Assembly: GCF_003573695.1 (NCBI RefSeq)
Contig: NW_020650526.1
Span: 3,920,208-3,984,207 of the forward strand
Length of the DNA stretch: 64,000 bases
Direction: 5' to 3'
DNA from: Papaver somniferum
Taxonomy: Eukaryota > Streptophyta > Magnoliopsida > Ranunculales > Papaveraceae
The notes beneath the pieces were generated by a model. That model was not told the DNA's origin. It saw nothing but the letters and a program-made list of their open reading frames with translations, and did no database searches. Positions 1 through 10,512 of the stretch are shown here, piece after piece; position 1 is the first letter of the stretch; the number at the start of each line of letters is the position of its first letter. The translations under genes were made by a program, and so were the position numbers.

Positions 1-945
1 CTACCAGTTGCTGCTCCGTGACGTTCGGATCATGGCAATCCAACGCTTGAACTCTGAACCTTTTTACATAATCGTTAGGATGTTTGTTGTTCCTTTGAAA
101 CATCCTTCCGAGATCAGAGAGGGTAATTTGCTCTGAAACGAAGAAATACTTTCTATAGAAAGCATTAACCATTTCTCTCCAACCGTTGATAGTTCCTGGT
201 GCGATTTTGTTGTACCAGGTGTATGCTCTGCCTTTCAAGGATTTTGAAAATTTTTTGAGGCGAACAACATGGTTATGCTCATGTTAACCTAAAGCTTCCA
301 GGAACCGAGAAACATGTTCCCGAGCATTGCCGGTTCTGTCGTACAAAGTAAAGGTTGGAGAGATATAACCTTTTGGAAGAGGAATCCTCTGCGTAGCAGC
401 AGGGTATGGAGGCTGGTGACGATGGACATGTGGGTCTTTTCCTTTCCACGGTTCTCCAGAAGGCGTTCCAAATCCTCCCGAGTGATGAAGTCTGATGACT
501 CCTTCGCCGATGGATCGTCTGCAACTTTGCGGACTTCATCATCATCTACTGTATGAATCGGAATTACCTCATGATCAACGTTTGAGGATTTTTCCTTCTC
601 TTTTCCTTTTCCTTGGGTCTTCCCTGACATTGTATCAGTGAGAGCCTTCAGTTGATTAATTAGATCCTTCTGTGTTGTAGCCATATCGATTTGATTCTTT
701 GCAAGAGTCTCTTGCACTTTGATGAGATCAGCAATGGTAGGTGGTAGATTCCCTATGACTTCCTCAGGGTGTCGGCCGAACAAAGGATGACCATCCGCGT
801 TGACGTGAGGAGGAGTGACATCACCACCGTCAGTGTTAGAGGACGAAATCGTTTCCGGGATATCCTCGTTGTTGTTGTTGTTGTTTCTAGTGCTACCGCC
901 GTTTGCGTTGGAACCTATGACTAACCAAGACCTAAGACCGGACAT
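1..945 (-). pseudogene. Ty3/gypsy gag, broken, continues off the left edge
   Basis: Reading leftward from an ATG at 945, the N-terminal part is a hydrophilic Asn/Asp/Lys-rich stretch, followed near 50-290 by a retrotransposon gag domain. That domain shows LKKFSKSLKGRAYTWY, an INGWREMVNAFYRKYF segment and DYVKRFRVQALDC, the usual order of the Retrotrans_gag family. In live elements this protein forms the cytoplasmic virus-like particle. The reading frame shifts near position 445 (after RGKEK) and meets a stop near 283, so the copy cannot make a full Gag. It lies just downstream, in its own orientation, of a primer site and LTR, which fixes it as the 5' end of a minus-strand element. Protease and polymerase would lie left of the window. 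The family call is firm; the lineage within gypsy is not resolved. Confidence 0.85.
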
Positions 946-978
946 CTTGTGAAATTGTGAGATTGCAACCGAGAGAAT

Positions 979-1001
979 GATCTCCCACTTTGGTCGCCAA
1001 T
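979..1001 (-). other. Primer-binding site of the gypsy element
   Basis: On the minus strand, two bases after the LTR end, the sequence reads TTGGCGACCAAAGTGGGAGA. This has the TGGCG...GTGGGA form common at gypsy primer sites in plants, and it sits between the LTR (from 1003) and the gag start (945). The donor tRNA was not identified. Confidence 0.6.
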
Positions 1002-2499
1002 CTGTAGATGAGGAAAAACGATTTGCTGGTTTTTACGGAATTGAGGAGACGACCGTACGGAGGAGACTCCTTGAACCGATCGAAATGTTCAACCTCGCAC
1101 AGATGCACTGCAAGAAGGGAGTGCTTTGAATTCGAGAGATCAATCTACAGTACTCCGGCCTAAACCAAGACAATGGTCGTTCCAGAGTAAATTCGGTCAC
1201 AAGAGAGGATGGGTCGATCTGTAGGAGGGAAGCTGAGAAATGTGTGAAATCAATAGTAATCAAAGATTCTAGGTGTGTTGTGAATTCTGAATAAGATAAG
1301 TTCTGAATGATTGAAGTTGCTCAGTTGAGAGTAATTGCTCAATTGATGAGGTGTTAATATCGTTTTGTCTGTGAGATGTGAGATCGTTGTATATTCAATC
1401 ATGATTTCAGAGACTTATTTATATTGCTGGAATTGTAGACACCATGATCCCATGAAGTGTGACAGTTGATGGAATCAAAGAGTGGGGAAATGGGAATCGT
1501 GTTTGAAACCAGTTGCTCATCGTGGGGAGACTTGGTCGATTTTCCATCCACTACTTTGTTAACTCCTTCAACTGATTGCACGACTTGCTCACGTTCCATC
1601 GTGTGTATGAACACACGCGCCGTAGACCGCCAGACCAAAACCCTAGTTGATATCTCCCCATGTGACACGATTGACGTCTCGTGGTTAATTAGTCAGTTGT
1701 TGACTTCATGACTTTATGGGACGATGAGTCCATGTATTTGCCGAGTTGAACATGATTTTGAAAAATGTTCTGAAACTCATGAATTGAACGTGTCTGTTGA
1801 GACAGAGGTATAATTCTCACGTTGATAGTTGAGGTGAGCAAGTATTGCTCATTCGATGAATTGTTGAATATTGAGGGTTGAATCAATATTCCTTGGTTTG
1901 AGCAAATATTGCTCATCTGAGCAAGTGTTGCTCGTCTGATGAATTATTAGTAGCGTGACCAAAATAAAACATTAATTAGAATACTGGTAGGTAGTTGAAC
2001 AGATCACAATTAATAAGAATATTGATCATGAGATCGTCGTAAAGTTATTAGTGTTCGAATCTGAAATTATGATCCTTGGACTCAGAAACCCTAATTTGAT
2101 CAATTGATGACCAATTGATGATTTATTTCAAAATCAACCATGGGACGAAGGAGGGACTGGCTACATGGGATCATGGACCGACCATCAAGCGCCCATATGC
2201 TCATGTGAGCAAATACCAAGGTCTCTTGAAGAGCTGGTGACTTGTTGATGAAAGAATGATTAAATGTTGTTTCAATCATTTCTCTTATAATGCTTGTCTG
2301 AGCCTTAGGTGATAAAACCTAATTAATTATGAAGAGGTGCGGGACCGACCAAGGGGTCATGAAATCATCCCTGGCTGGTCACGGGATCGACTGACGATCA
2401 TTCCATGAAAATCCAAAATTATTTGGAAGAGTTTTTGACCTAATACGTGCAATTGCGCAAATTAGGTCAAATCATGAAAATGTGTGGGACCGACTCATT

Positions 2500-3540
2500 G
2501 CGAGCCAAGGAGCCAACCTTGGTCGGTCAAGGTAACATGCTCACGTCCGTGTCTCAATCCTGAGAATTTTGATATTTTCTGGCGTGCAGTTGAGCATCCA
2601 TTCGAGAAAATATGACAAAATTAGGGTTTTGCTGAAACTGGGGAAACTTCATGAGATGAAGGAAAATAATTATCAAATGAAGGAATATGTGGCGTGGGAT
2701 CGCTGGAGCCAAGGCATGGCCGGCCGTCCATTGACCACGGTCCCATGGTGCCTTTTTCTAATTTTATAATATTTTTCATGATTTTATGAAAATATCATGA
2801 AATCAAGGAATTTTGTTGAAATTAAGGAGTTTCCTTAAAGTGAGAGTTTCCATGGGATCAAGGAAGCAAATAATATTAAAATAATAAAATAAGGGCGTGT
2901 GGGGCCGGCTAGGGCATGGCCGACCGGCTTGGGCTCGGTCCCACGAGTTTCCTTAATTTTATGTATTTTATGTGTATTTTTCCATGATTTGAAGGAATTT
3001 TCATAATTTGAGAGAAATACCATGAAATCAAGGAATTTCATGGGATCAAGGAAACCTTAAAATAATAATAATAAAATAATAGGGCGTGTGGGACCGACTG
3101 AGGCATGGACGGCCGACTGGGGCCCGGTCCCACGGGTTTCCCTAATTTTATATTATATTTTCCATGGTTTTGTGAAAATACCATGAGATTAAGGAGTTTT
3201 CATGAGTTTAGGGAAATAATAATAAAATAATGAGGAACCATGAGGTGTGGGGTCGGCTGGGATCAAGGCATGGCCGGTTGGCCAATAATCACGGCCCTAC
3301 AGTATTTTTCCTAATTTTATATTATTTTCTTGGTGTGAAAGAAACACCACGAAATCGAGGAGTTTCCTCAAAATGAAGGATATTTGTTCAAATGAAAGGA
3401 TTTTCATGAGATCAAGGAAAATAACAGAAAATATGACAAAAATATAAAACTGGTGTGGGATTGACCACGGCACGGCCGTCCAGTCGGTGGGCCCATGCTC
3501 CCAGCGCCTTGGTCAATATTTTAATTATTTATTATTTTCC
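2500..3540. repeat. GC/AT-alternating tandem repeat inside the gypsy LTR, about 5-6 units of 155-210 bp
   Basis: Each unit pairs a GC-rich core of the form GTGGGACCGACT...GGCATGGCCGGCC...GGTCCCA with an AT-rich spacer containing CTAATTTTAT and ATGAAATCAAGGA. Cores begin near 2490, 2695, 2893, 3087, 3247 and 3453. Units differ by many substitutions and indels, so the array is old. No coding potential is seen. Confidence 0.8.
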
Positions 3541-3812
3541 TTCCTATTTTGTATAGGTTCATCGTTTCGTCGTATTCTGAAATACTCGTTCGTGCGGTGA
3601 TTGTTAGTGCATCATCGTTGAGTACACTTGCACCTTTTGAGCCAGGGCTTACTCAGAGGTAGCTCAGACGCCCGTGCGTTGAACATTTATTACTAACCCA
3701 TGGAATTTTGTTGGGAAGAACCATAGATTGAAGTAACGAAATATTGAGAAAATATTTGAATATTTTCGGAAATTCAATGGATGAATCCAAGAATTTAAGA
3801 ATAATTAACTGA

Positions 3813-3970
3813 TGGCTCTATACTAGCAGAGCAAGTTGTCTAGTAGCATTAATTATTCTGACATGAGCTTGATGGAGCTTCATACCCTTTATATAGTCAG
3901 GGAAAACATGTTGTTTGTATCCTGAAGACGTTATCACTCTATACTAGCAGAGCAAGCTGTCTAGGAGCCG
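3813..3970. repeat. Duplicated stem-loop motif in the LTR
   Basis: CTCTATACTAGCAGAGCAAG followed by a TGTCTAG box occurs at about 3814 and again at about 3937. Within each copy CTCT and AGAG can pair. The rest of 3541-4143 shows nothing else recognisable. Confidence 0.6.
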
Positions 3971-4164
3971 TCAATCTCGTGATTCTATATAGAAATAATT
4001 ACTGAAGTGTTCAGTATTCATGAGATATGCCATTGTCCAGCCGAGAGACTACATATTTGCATGTACTCTGAGAGAAAGTATTCTCAGTCAGAGGATTTGA
4101 TGAGAGACCCGTGTCTCAATACTCACATCTGATTGCTGGATCAGGAGTTCGTATAATTATGGGT

Positions 4165-7100
4165 TTACGATTTTAGCCTTTGTCGAAAATCCACCATATA
4201 CAGGAACAATGTCTCTAAGACACTTCCAAACAAATAGCTTAACTTTATGGGGTAAAGTAACTTCCAAAGGACTTTCCAAATTTCAGGAGAGACAATAAGG
4301 GGACCTGCAAGAGAATTTGGGGGACTAGATAACACATTGTAGGCACTTTCAACAGAAAAATTTCCTTTTTTATCAGGGAGCCAGATGAGAGTATCTTCCC
4401 CAATAGCAGCAACATGCATAGCTAGAATTTTAACAACAGTTTCTAAGTAAAATAAATAATATATCAGATGCACAGTCCAAATCCTGGTGCCAGCATAGAA
4501 AAGATCTGCAACAACAGTACAAGAAACAGAATTTATTAGACCTTCAATAGGGGTAGGAGGATGATCTAGCCCAAAGACCCAGCAGACTAACCAGATTTTA
4601 GTTTTAGTACCACATCTAATGACCCAAAAACTGTTCTCCCTAATAGTGTAAATACACCTGTAAATCCCTCTCCAAATCCAGGAGCAATTCTCATTGAGCT
4701 TTTGTAAGTGTAGAATGCTACAACTATGAAAATATTTAGCACCCAGAATTTAGACCCATAATTCATCCTTCTCAGTAACTAGTTTCCAAACCAATTTACA
4801 GATAAGAGCAATGTTGAATATCTCGAAGTTTCTAAAACCTAGACCACCCAGATCTTTAGATTTGTTAAAACTATCCCCGGCTATGAACTTTATACCTTTC
4901 TTAGCTTTATGACCCCACCAAAAATTCATTTTAAAATAATCAAGTTTGTCTAACAGAGTAGTAGGTATCTTAAAGCACCCCATTTGATAAGAAGGCAAAG
5001 AATTCAAGACAGATTTAATAATAGTAGATCTACCAGCTTGGTTTAGAGTTGTACTCACATAGTTTCTGAGCCTAGCTTCAAAAGACTGAACTATAGGATC
5101 AAAAGATTTAACCTTTGAGTGACCTAATAATAAAGGTGCACCAAGATATTTTTCAGTGTCAGAAACTAGATTCATATTGAGAGCTTGAGCCAGTCTATCA
5201 CAAAATCCAGGACTTAAATTATTACTGAAATACACACAAGACTTTTCAAAGTTAAGCATTTGTCCATAAAGTCTACCAAAATCCTGCAAAATCTTGAGAA
5301 ACTTGTTAACATGTTGAAAATTAGCTTGCCCAAAAATAAGGATATCATCAACAAAAAGCAAGTGGGTGATTGGAGGGGCTTTCCTAGAAACTTTAACACC
5401 AACAATGGACTTATCAGTTTCAGCTAACAACAGAGACCTAGACAAATATTCCATGGCTAGAATAAACAGATAAGGGGATAGAGGATCCCCTTGTCTAATA
5501 CCTCTAGTAAGGATATATTGATAACAAGGAGAGCCATTCAAGAGAACATTGATGCTAGTAGTAGACACACATTCCATAATGAGATTGCAGAAAACATCAC
5601 TAAAACCAAAACTGACTAAAACTTTGTTAAGAAAAGTCCATTCAAGTCTGTCAAAAGCCTTTGACAGATCAAGTTTAAGATCCATGGTGCCATTGTAACC
5701 TTCTTTATTTTTCCTGGAATGAACCATTTCATGAGCAATAATGATATTGTCATGGATAGCTCTAACAGGGACAAAAGCTACTTGATAAGGGGATATCAGC
5801 TTCTTGAGGAGAGGCTTAATCCTATTAGCTAAAATTTTAGAAATGATTTTATAAGAAGCACTACAAAGACCAATTGGCCTGAAATCAGAAGGATGTTTTG
5901 GGATTTTACATTTAGGAATTAGAGAAATATAAGTTCTAGTGCCATATGACCACTTTGAAAAAAAACCTTTGCACAACATCTATATTGTCCTTACCAACAA
6001 TATGCCATTGAGATTGATAAAATCCTGCCTGAAAACCATCAGGACTAGGAGCACTCCAAGCAGACATGTGTTCAACAACATTTTCAATTTCAGACTCATT
6101 ACACACAGCATGCAACATATTGTTATCAGCATCAGTAAGAATTTTAGGGATATTTTCAAAAACAACATCATGTAAAACAGGATTAGAAGTGCAAGCAATG
6201 GAGCTAAAGTGATTAGTAAGAAGATTACTGATATCATATCTAGTTTTATACCAGTTACCATTAGAATCACTAAGAGCATTGATATTATTAGTGTGCAATC
6301 TTTTATTAACTATAGAAAGTATCTAGTATTATTATCCATTTCAAAAACAGTTTTATCCCTAGACTTTTCTCTATAAAATTCAGATTGAATCTTGTACCAC
6401 TTTTCAATGTCACTAACAATATTTTTAACTCTAGAATGCATGCTTCATATTAGAACTAACATCATTTTGAGTTATTTTCAGTTCATCATGTAGAGAATTG
6501 ATATTTCTTTGAATATCCCCAAACTCCATTTTGTTCCATTGAGACAAAGAAATTCTAGCACTTTGTTGTTTCTGATTCAATTTATAAGCTGGACTACCTT
6601 GAACTTCAAAATTTCAGGATTGTTCAAATGTATTCTTAAAATTACTATGACCAATCCAAGTTCTAAAAAATATAAAAGGCCTCCACAAGTGTTTAGGGAT
6701 AGGATCAATTATGAGTAAGACAGGGCAATGATCAGAAGCAACAAAATTTAAATGTAGGAGTTTAGCAGAAGAAAAATAGAAACCCCGGTCATTATTACTT
6801 AAGGCCATATCAAGTCTAGCTTTCCTAATGTCAGTTCCATAGGAATTACTTGTCCAAGTATAATCTCTATCCTCATAACCTATATCCATTAAACTAGCTT
6901 CATTAACCTTCCCTTGAACCCACTTGTCAGAGCTATTACTAGAACAATCTAGATGAAAATTCAAATCACCTAGAATTAACCAAGGTTGTTGGACATCCTT
7001 ACTAAACTCAGATAGGAAATTCCATTGAGTTTTCTTAGGTTCAGCATAAGTAGAACCATACATGAAAAACATAAGAGCCTTAGGTTTACTGGGGCACAAT

Positions 7101-7377
7101 TGTATAACATCATGAATAATATTTTTTTCACTACCTATCACTTCAACATCAATTCCATCTTTCCACATAAGAATAAGACCTCCTGCATATCTAATCCTAT
7201 AAATACAAACATAATTAGGATAATGGACAGATTGGGCTACTAAGATCATTCTATTCTCATCTACTTTTGTTTCACAGGGAAAACAAAATCAGGATTTTGT
7301 GTTTTAACTAAATTTTTAAACTGGTCTTTTGTAAATCTATTTGCAATACCTTGCACATTCCAAGATAAAATCTTCAT
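4165..7377 (-). pseudogene. LINE ORF2: endonuclease-reverse transcriptase, broken
   Basis: In live elements this protein nicks target DNA and reverse-transcribes the element's RNA there. The start is the ATG at 7375-7377, opening with MKILSWNVQG, the N-terminal motif of the EEP endonuclease fold. An ETKV box follows, then SDHCPVLL near 6720-6740. The RT region starts around 6040 (SPDGFQAGFYQ), continues with FRPIGLCSASYKIISKIL and GIRQGDPLSPYLF, and has the catalytic box as FVDD near 5350. A zf-RVT-type segment (DTLIWLPDKKGNFSVESAYN) lies at 4350-4420. Frameshifts occur near 7276 and 5950, 6300-6614 is disrupted, and stops occur between 4473 and 4750. It is a dead copy. Tyr-to-Phe/Val variation at the xxDD box is normal in plant LINEs. 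Confidence 0.9.
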
Positions 7378-8711
7378 TTTGAAAGAAGAATCCAAAGTTT
7401 AAATATAAGAGATATGTATAATTGAAATACCTGAGTCTCCTTAGTGCTGCTTTCCTGGATATCTACAGCTGTGACCATGTTAGTTGCATGAGTGTCTCCA
7501 AGTTTTCCATTAACAGTACCCTCAAGATCCAAATCAATAGAAAGTGGAAGTTCATTTCTCTGCCTTTTGCCAAGTCTTTCACCTTCATTAGCTTCCTTTA
7601 GAGTTTCTTGAGCACTGAAATGTTTGACCACATATCTATCCTTAGGAGGAACAAAATCAGTAACTTTCCTGACATTCTTCTGGGAAAGTTTGGATGCTTG
7701 ATCACCTCCTCTTGTAATCACAATTTGTTTTCTTTCACCCCTTTTCAACTATACAAAGTAGTGAGGCTTAGCATGAGCCTTTGCAAGATAATCAGTTGCA
7801 GCTTTACAAGCACCTTTTGTGTGATTTATAATGTAAAAATTTGGAAAAATCTTATGAGGCTGCTTTTCATAGAAAATTTTGATCCACCTAGTAGATCCAG
7901 CATCAGTAATAGACATAACCCCTCTTCTTAAAGGATAATCTAGATTGACTTGCAGACACACTTTGACTGGAACACCTTCAACTGGAACAACATCTTCAGG
8001 TTCAATAGCCAACACCTCACCCATAACCTTGCCAATTTTTGTAATAGCTTTAACATTCATATGCTCATGGAGTATTTTTTTGACTTGAATCCAAAAATAA
8101 TGAGTACTCCAGTTTAATTCTTGATAAATCACTGTGGAATTATAATAAAGAAGATTAATCAAGTAGCCATTTATGCTCCATGGACGAGTATCAAAAACTT
8201 TCTTCTTAGTATTTTCATCCTTGAAATGAAATTCAATGATATTATCATCCAATTCAAAAGCTTTCACATCACAAGTTGGGATAAAATCCTAAATAAACCC
8301 AAGCAGCTTTTCCACAGTTTTGATTCCCATTTTACCTTCAATGAAAATCTTACCAATCAGACTAATATCTTCAACTTCAACAACATCTCTCCCTTCAGAA
8401 GTTTCACCTTGATGATAGATTACTTCATCCACATCACCCAGATCCAAAACAGCTTGCATAAACTTTGCAGCAAGATCTGTAACAGAACCAGAATTACTTT
8501 CTGCCGTTTGTGCAAAGAAAAACTTCTGATAATTGTAAAAGGGTTGCTTGAGTTGACTAATCCAATGAGGGTTTCGATTTTTATAACTAGTTAAACCTAG
8601 AAAAACTAGGTGAGAATCTGGATTAAATTTTTTTTTTTGCCTAATATCTCGTAATTGAATGGAGAGAATTGACTGAGTATAATCTTCAATGGACTGAGTA
8701 TTATCTTCCAT
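7374..8711 (-). pseudogene. LINE ORF1: DUF4283-type nucleic-acid-binding protein with two in-frame stops
   Basis: One reading frame of about 445 codons runs from ATG 8711 to TGA 7374, interrupted only by TAG codons at about 8289 and 7749. No frameshift is needed to join the three parts. The first stop falls where plant ORF1 proteins normally have Trp (LLGFI-stop-DFIPTCDV). The DUF4283 hallmark follows: FHFKDENTKKKVFDTRPWSI and VIYQELNWSTHYFWIQV. Then comes a region with VPVEGVPVKVCLQVNLDYPL, typical of the segment before the zinc knuckle. Plant LINE ORF1 proteins of this type bind element RNA. Having only two nonsense changes suggests a fairly young copy or some relaxed decay. Confidence 0.85.
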
Positions 8712-9246
8712 TGGGTATGTTGTTGCAGGAAAGAAAAGTATATAGCTCTATAAAATTCCGATAAAAACAAGAGTAATTAACGGAACTGATTTGTAACGGA
8801 ATTTTTGAAATTTGAATTTGACACAGGCGCGACATCTTCCAACATAGTGAGTTGAAGGGGCAAATCGGTAGAGATGAACTTCCAGAAAATCAACAATGTC
8901 AAACTTAGGAGACACAATAGCTTCAAAAAGCAGCAGGAAAACTTTTGCAAACGCCTCAATCATAACTTTGAACATGGTAAACACCATTTTAGACATCCAG
9001 TTTCTGCAAACACATGCAAAAGGAGAGAAAATCAACTTAGTTACACATTTATAAACTAATCAAAATCAGATAAAAGAGTAAACCATATTAATCAGGGGAA
9101 AAGAACAACAAAATAGTAAATCAATGAAAAGTAGATTGTGAAACCATTAGAAATCGATGGAAAATCTTTGGAAATCTTTGAAATTTTTTTAAAACTGAGT
9201 CGACTCAGTAAATTCGCTCGATCCTCAGAGCATAAAAAATCTTTTC
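8712..9246 (-). other. LINE 5' leader
   Basis: Non-coding stretch between the ORF1 start and the copia LTR fragment. No convincing ORF is present, and no internal promoter motif was recognised. The border at 9246/9247 is set only by where copia LTR similarity begins. Confidence 0.5.
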
Positions 9247-9326
9247 ATATAGTTTACATACTTGGTGCCCAAGTAATGGGGTCCCACTAAAGTGGGCATC
9301 TACCTAATAAACTTCCATTTATAACA
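9247..9326 (-). mobile_element. Ty1/copia 3' LTR fragment (80 bp)
   Basis: Almost identical to 19528-19543 joined to 21457-21520: shared text includes GTGCCCAAGTAATGGGGTCC, CACTAAAGTGGGCATCTACC and an end in TTTATAACA. On the minus strand it starts TGTTATAAATGG directly after a polypurine run (AGGGGGAG, 9327-9334), so it is a 3' LTR. It is cut off after about 80 bp by the LINE. Confidence 0.75.
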
Positions 9327-9929
9327 CTCCCCCTAGATGACCACTGTATCTAAGATAATTGCCTCATTAAAACCTTTTCAGGAAAATCCGAAGGGACAAA
9401 ACCTGACTGAAGGGAAAAGAGTACAATTTGGACATGCATATTTTGCCTCGTTAAAACGTTGACAAGGAAAACCCAGTGGGACAAAACCTTGACGAAGGAA
9501 AAAGAGTACAACGTGATAGTCCAGTAAAATACCTTTTACTATGATGCTCCCCCTGATAAGTACTTCATTTAAGTCTTGGCTTGCAAATATTCAAGTCGAC
9601 ACTTCCCAATTTCGATAAACGAATTTCTTGAATGATGGAGAGAACAATGCTTTCGTGAGAAATTTGCCAGTTGATGAAGTCTTCTTTTGCGTTAGTATTC
9701 TAATAATAGTATTCTCGAGTCTTCATGTTTCTTTCGATACATTAAGTACTTGTGTCTTGGATTGCTAATTTCTTGGAGATGATTTGCAGAAATAGTTGAT
9801 GTAGTTTCTTCAACAAAGTGCCAATATATGAATACCTTATCATACGTGAACAAAAATCGTATTTGTGAGAAGGAAATCCAAATTATTAGGAGATTATTAA
9901 GTTGATTTAGTTTAATCAAATGTGGGCAT
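9327..9929 (-). mobile_element. Copia 3' internal non-coding DNA and probable second LTR
   Basis: Carries the block common before the 3' LTR of plant copia elements: GCCTCGTTAAAACG, GGAAAACCCAGTGGGACAAA and GAAGGAAAAAGAGTACAAC, present in two tandem versions at 9360-9430 and 9447-9512. A second polypurine-type motif is at 9547-9554. From about 9560 to 9929 the text probably belongs to another copia LTR that starts (minus strand) at 12564 and was split by the gypsy insertion. No pol or gag coding is seen. Confidence 0.6.
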
Positions 9930-9967
9930 TGGTAGGCCTCAAAGATATTATATTTAAATGCAAAATG

Positions 9968-9990
9968 GTCCCCGGCAACGGCGCCAAAAA
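9968..9990 (-). other. Gypsy primer-binding site
   Basis: Minus-strand TTTTTGGCGCCGTTGCCGGG is the widely shared gypsy primer motif (TGGCGCCGTTGCCGGGG). It identifies the adjoining LTR as a 5' copy. Confidence 0.75.
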
Positions 9991-10444
9991 CTTGGTGGGC
10001 CCGGAGATGTGTATAAAATTAAGCGCAATGAAACGCGGGCCTACAGTAATACCGCAAGTGCACGGTCGTCGGTTGTAGCTCGTGCAAGTACGGGTCGATC
10101 CACAGAGACTGGGTGTGTTTGGAGTTTTCTAACTATTTTGGGCTCTAATTTGTTGTTGGTTAACTATGAAGCCTTTTGGGCTTTGGGCTTAGGGTACCTT
10201 TGGATTATAGGCTTGTTTGATAATGAAGTGAACTGAGCTTGGGCTCAGTTGGATGAGCCTCAGGTTAAGCTAGGCCTTTCTTGTTCTGAACCTATTTCTG
10301 GGCCTTTGGTTGTGAACTAAACCTTGGGCTTTGTAGCTTATGACCTGGGCTTTGGTTAAGTTCAGTGGACTGATGGGCTTTTGGTCTTCGAACCTGGGCT
10401 TGGTTTGGACTGGTTTGAGCTTGGGCTTTTGGATTGCTGTGAGC

Positions 10445-10512
10445 CAAGCTCAGTTGCAGCAGCAGCAGAAGGGTTGCAGCAGCAGCTGCAGCAGCAGCAG
10501 CAGCAGTACCGC
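10445..10512. repeat. CAG/CTG trinucleotide tract within the gypsy LTR
   Basis: Interrupted (CAG)n runs, for example GCAGCAGCAGCAGAAGG and CTGCAGCAGCAGCAGCAG. It lies within the LTR and produces spurious Gln- or Ala-rich open frames on both strands. Confidence 0.85.

Larger units (their letters stand above)
1003..4143 (-). mobile_element. Ty3/gypsy 5' LTR, about 3.1 kb
   Basis: The inner end is well defined: it starts with TG at 1003 on the plus strand, directly next to the primer site. A TATA-like ATATAAATAAG on the minus strand at 1414-1424 would place transcript initiation a few hundred bases before the inner end. The stretch 1033-1260 matches, with divergence, the end of a second LTR at 47.4-47.7 kb, including the peptide-level match SWFRPEYCRLIS against SWFRPDLYRLIS, so both belong to one family. 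The outer end is less certain. I place it at the CA at 4143, just before LINE coding sequence resumes at 4165; no target duplication could be read because the far end of the element is outside the window. The LTR interior carries tandem repeats (2500-3540). Confidence 0.6.
4165..9246 (-). mobile_element. L1-type LINE, degenerate, 3' end missing
   Basis: A single minus-strand non-LTR retrotransposon: a 5' non-coding leader (8712-9246), ORF1 (7374-8711), then ORF2 (4165-7377) with endonuclease, reverse transcriptase and zf-RVT-like region. ORF1 and ORF2 overlap by ATGA. Coding sequence stops abruptly inside the zf-RVT region at 4165, next to the gypsy LTR, and no 3' untranslated region or poly(A) is present. 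The likeliest reading is that the gypsy element inserted into the LINE, leaving the LINE 3' end beyond the left edge. The 5' end abuts a truncated copia LTR at 9247, so the LINE probably inserted into that LTR. Confidence 0.85.

Noticed and set aside
1933..1960. Hammerhead ribozyme core (CTGATGA) in the gypsy LTR
   Set aside because: The matching GAAA half and the flanking stems are not present.
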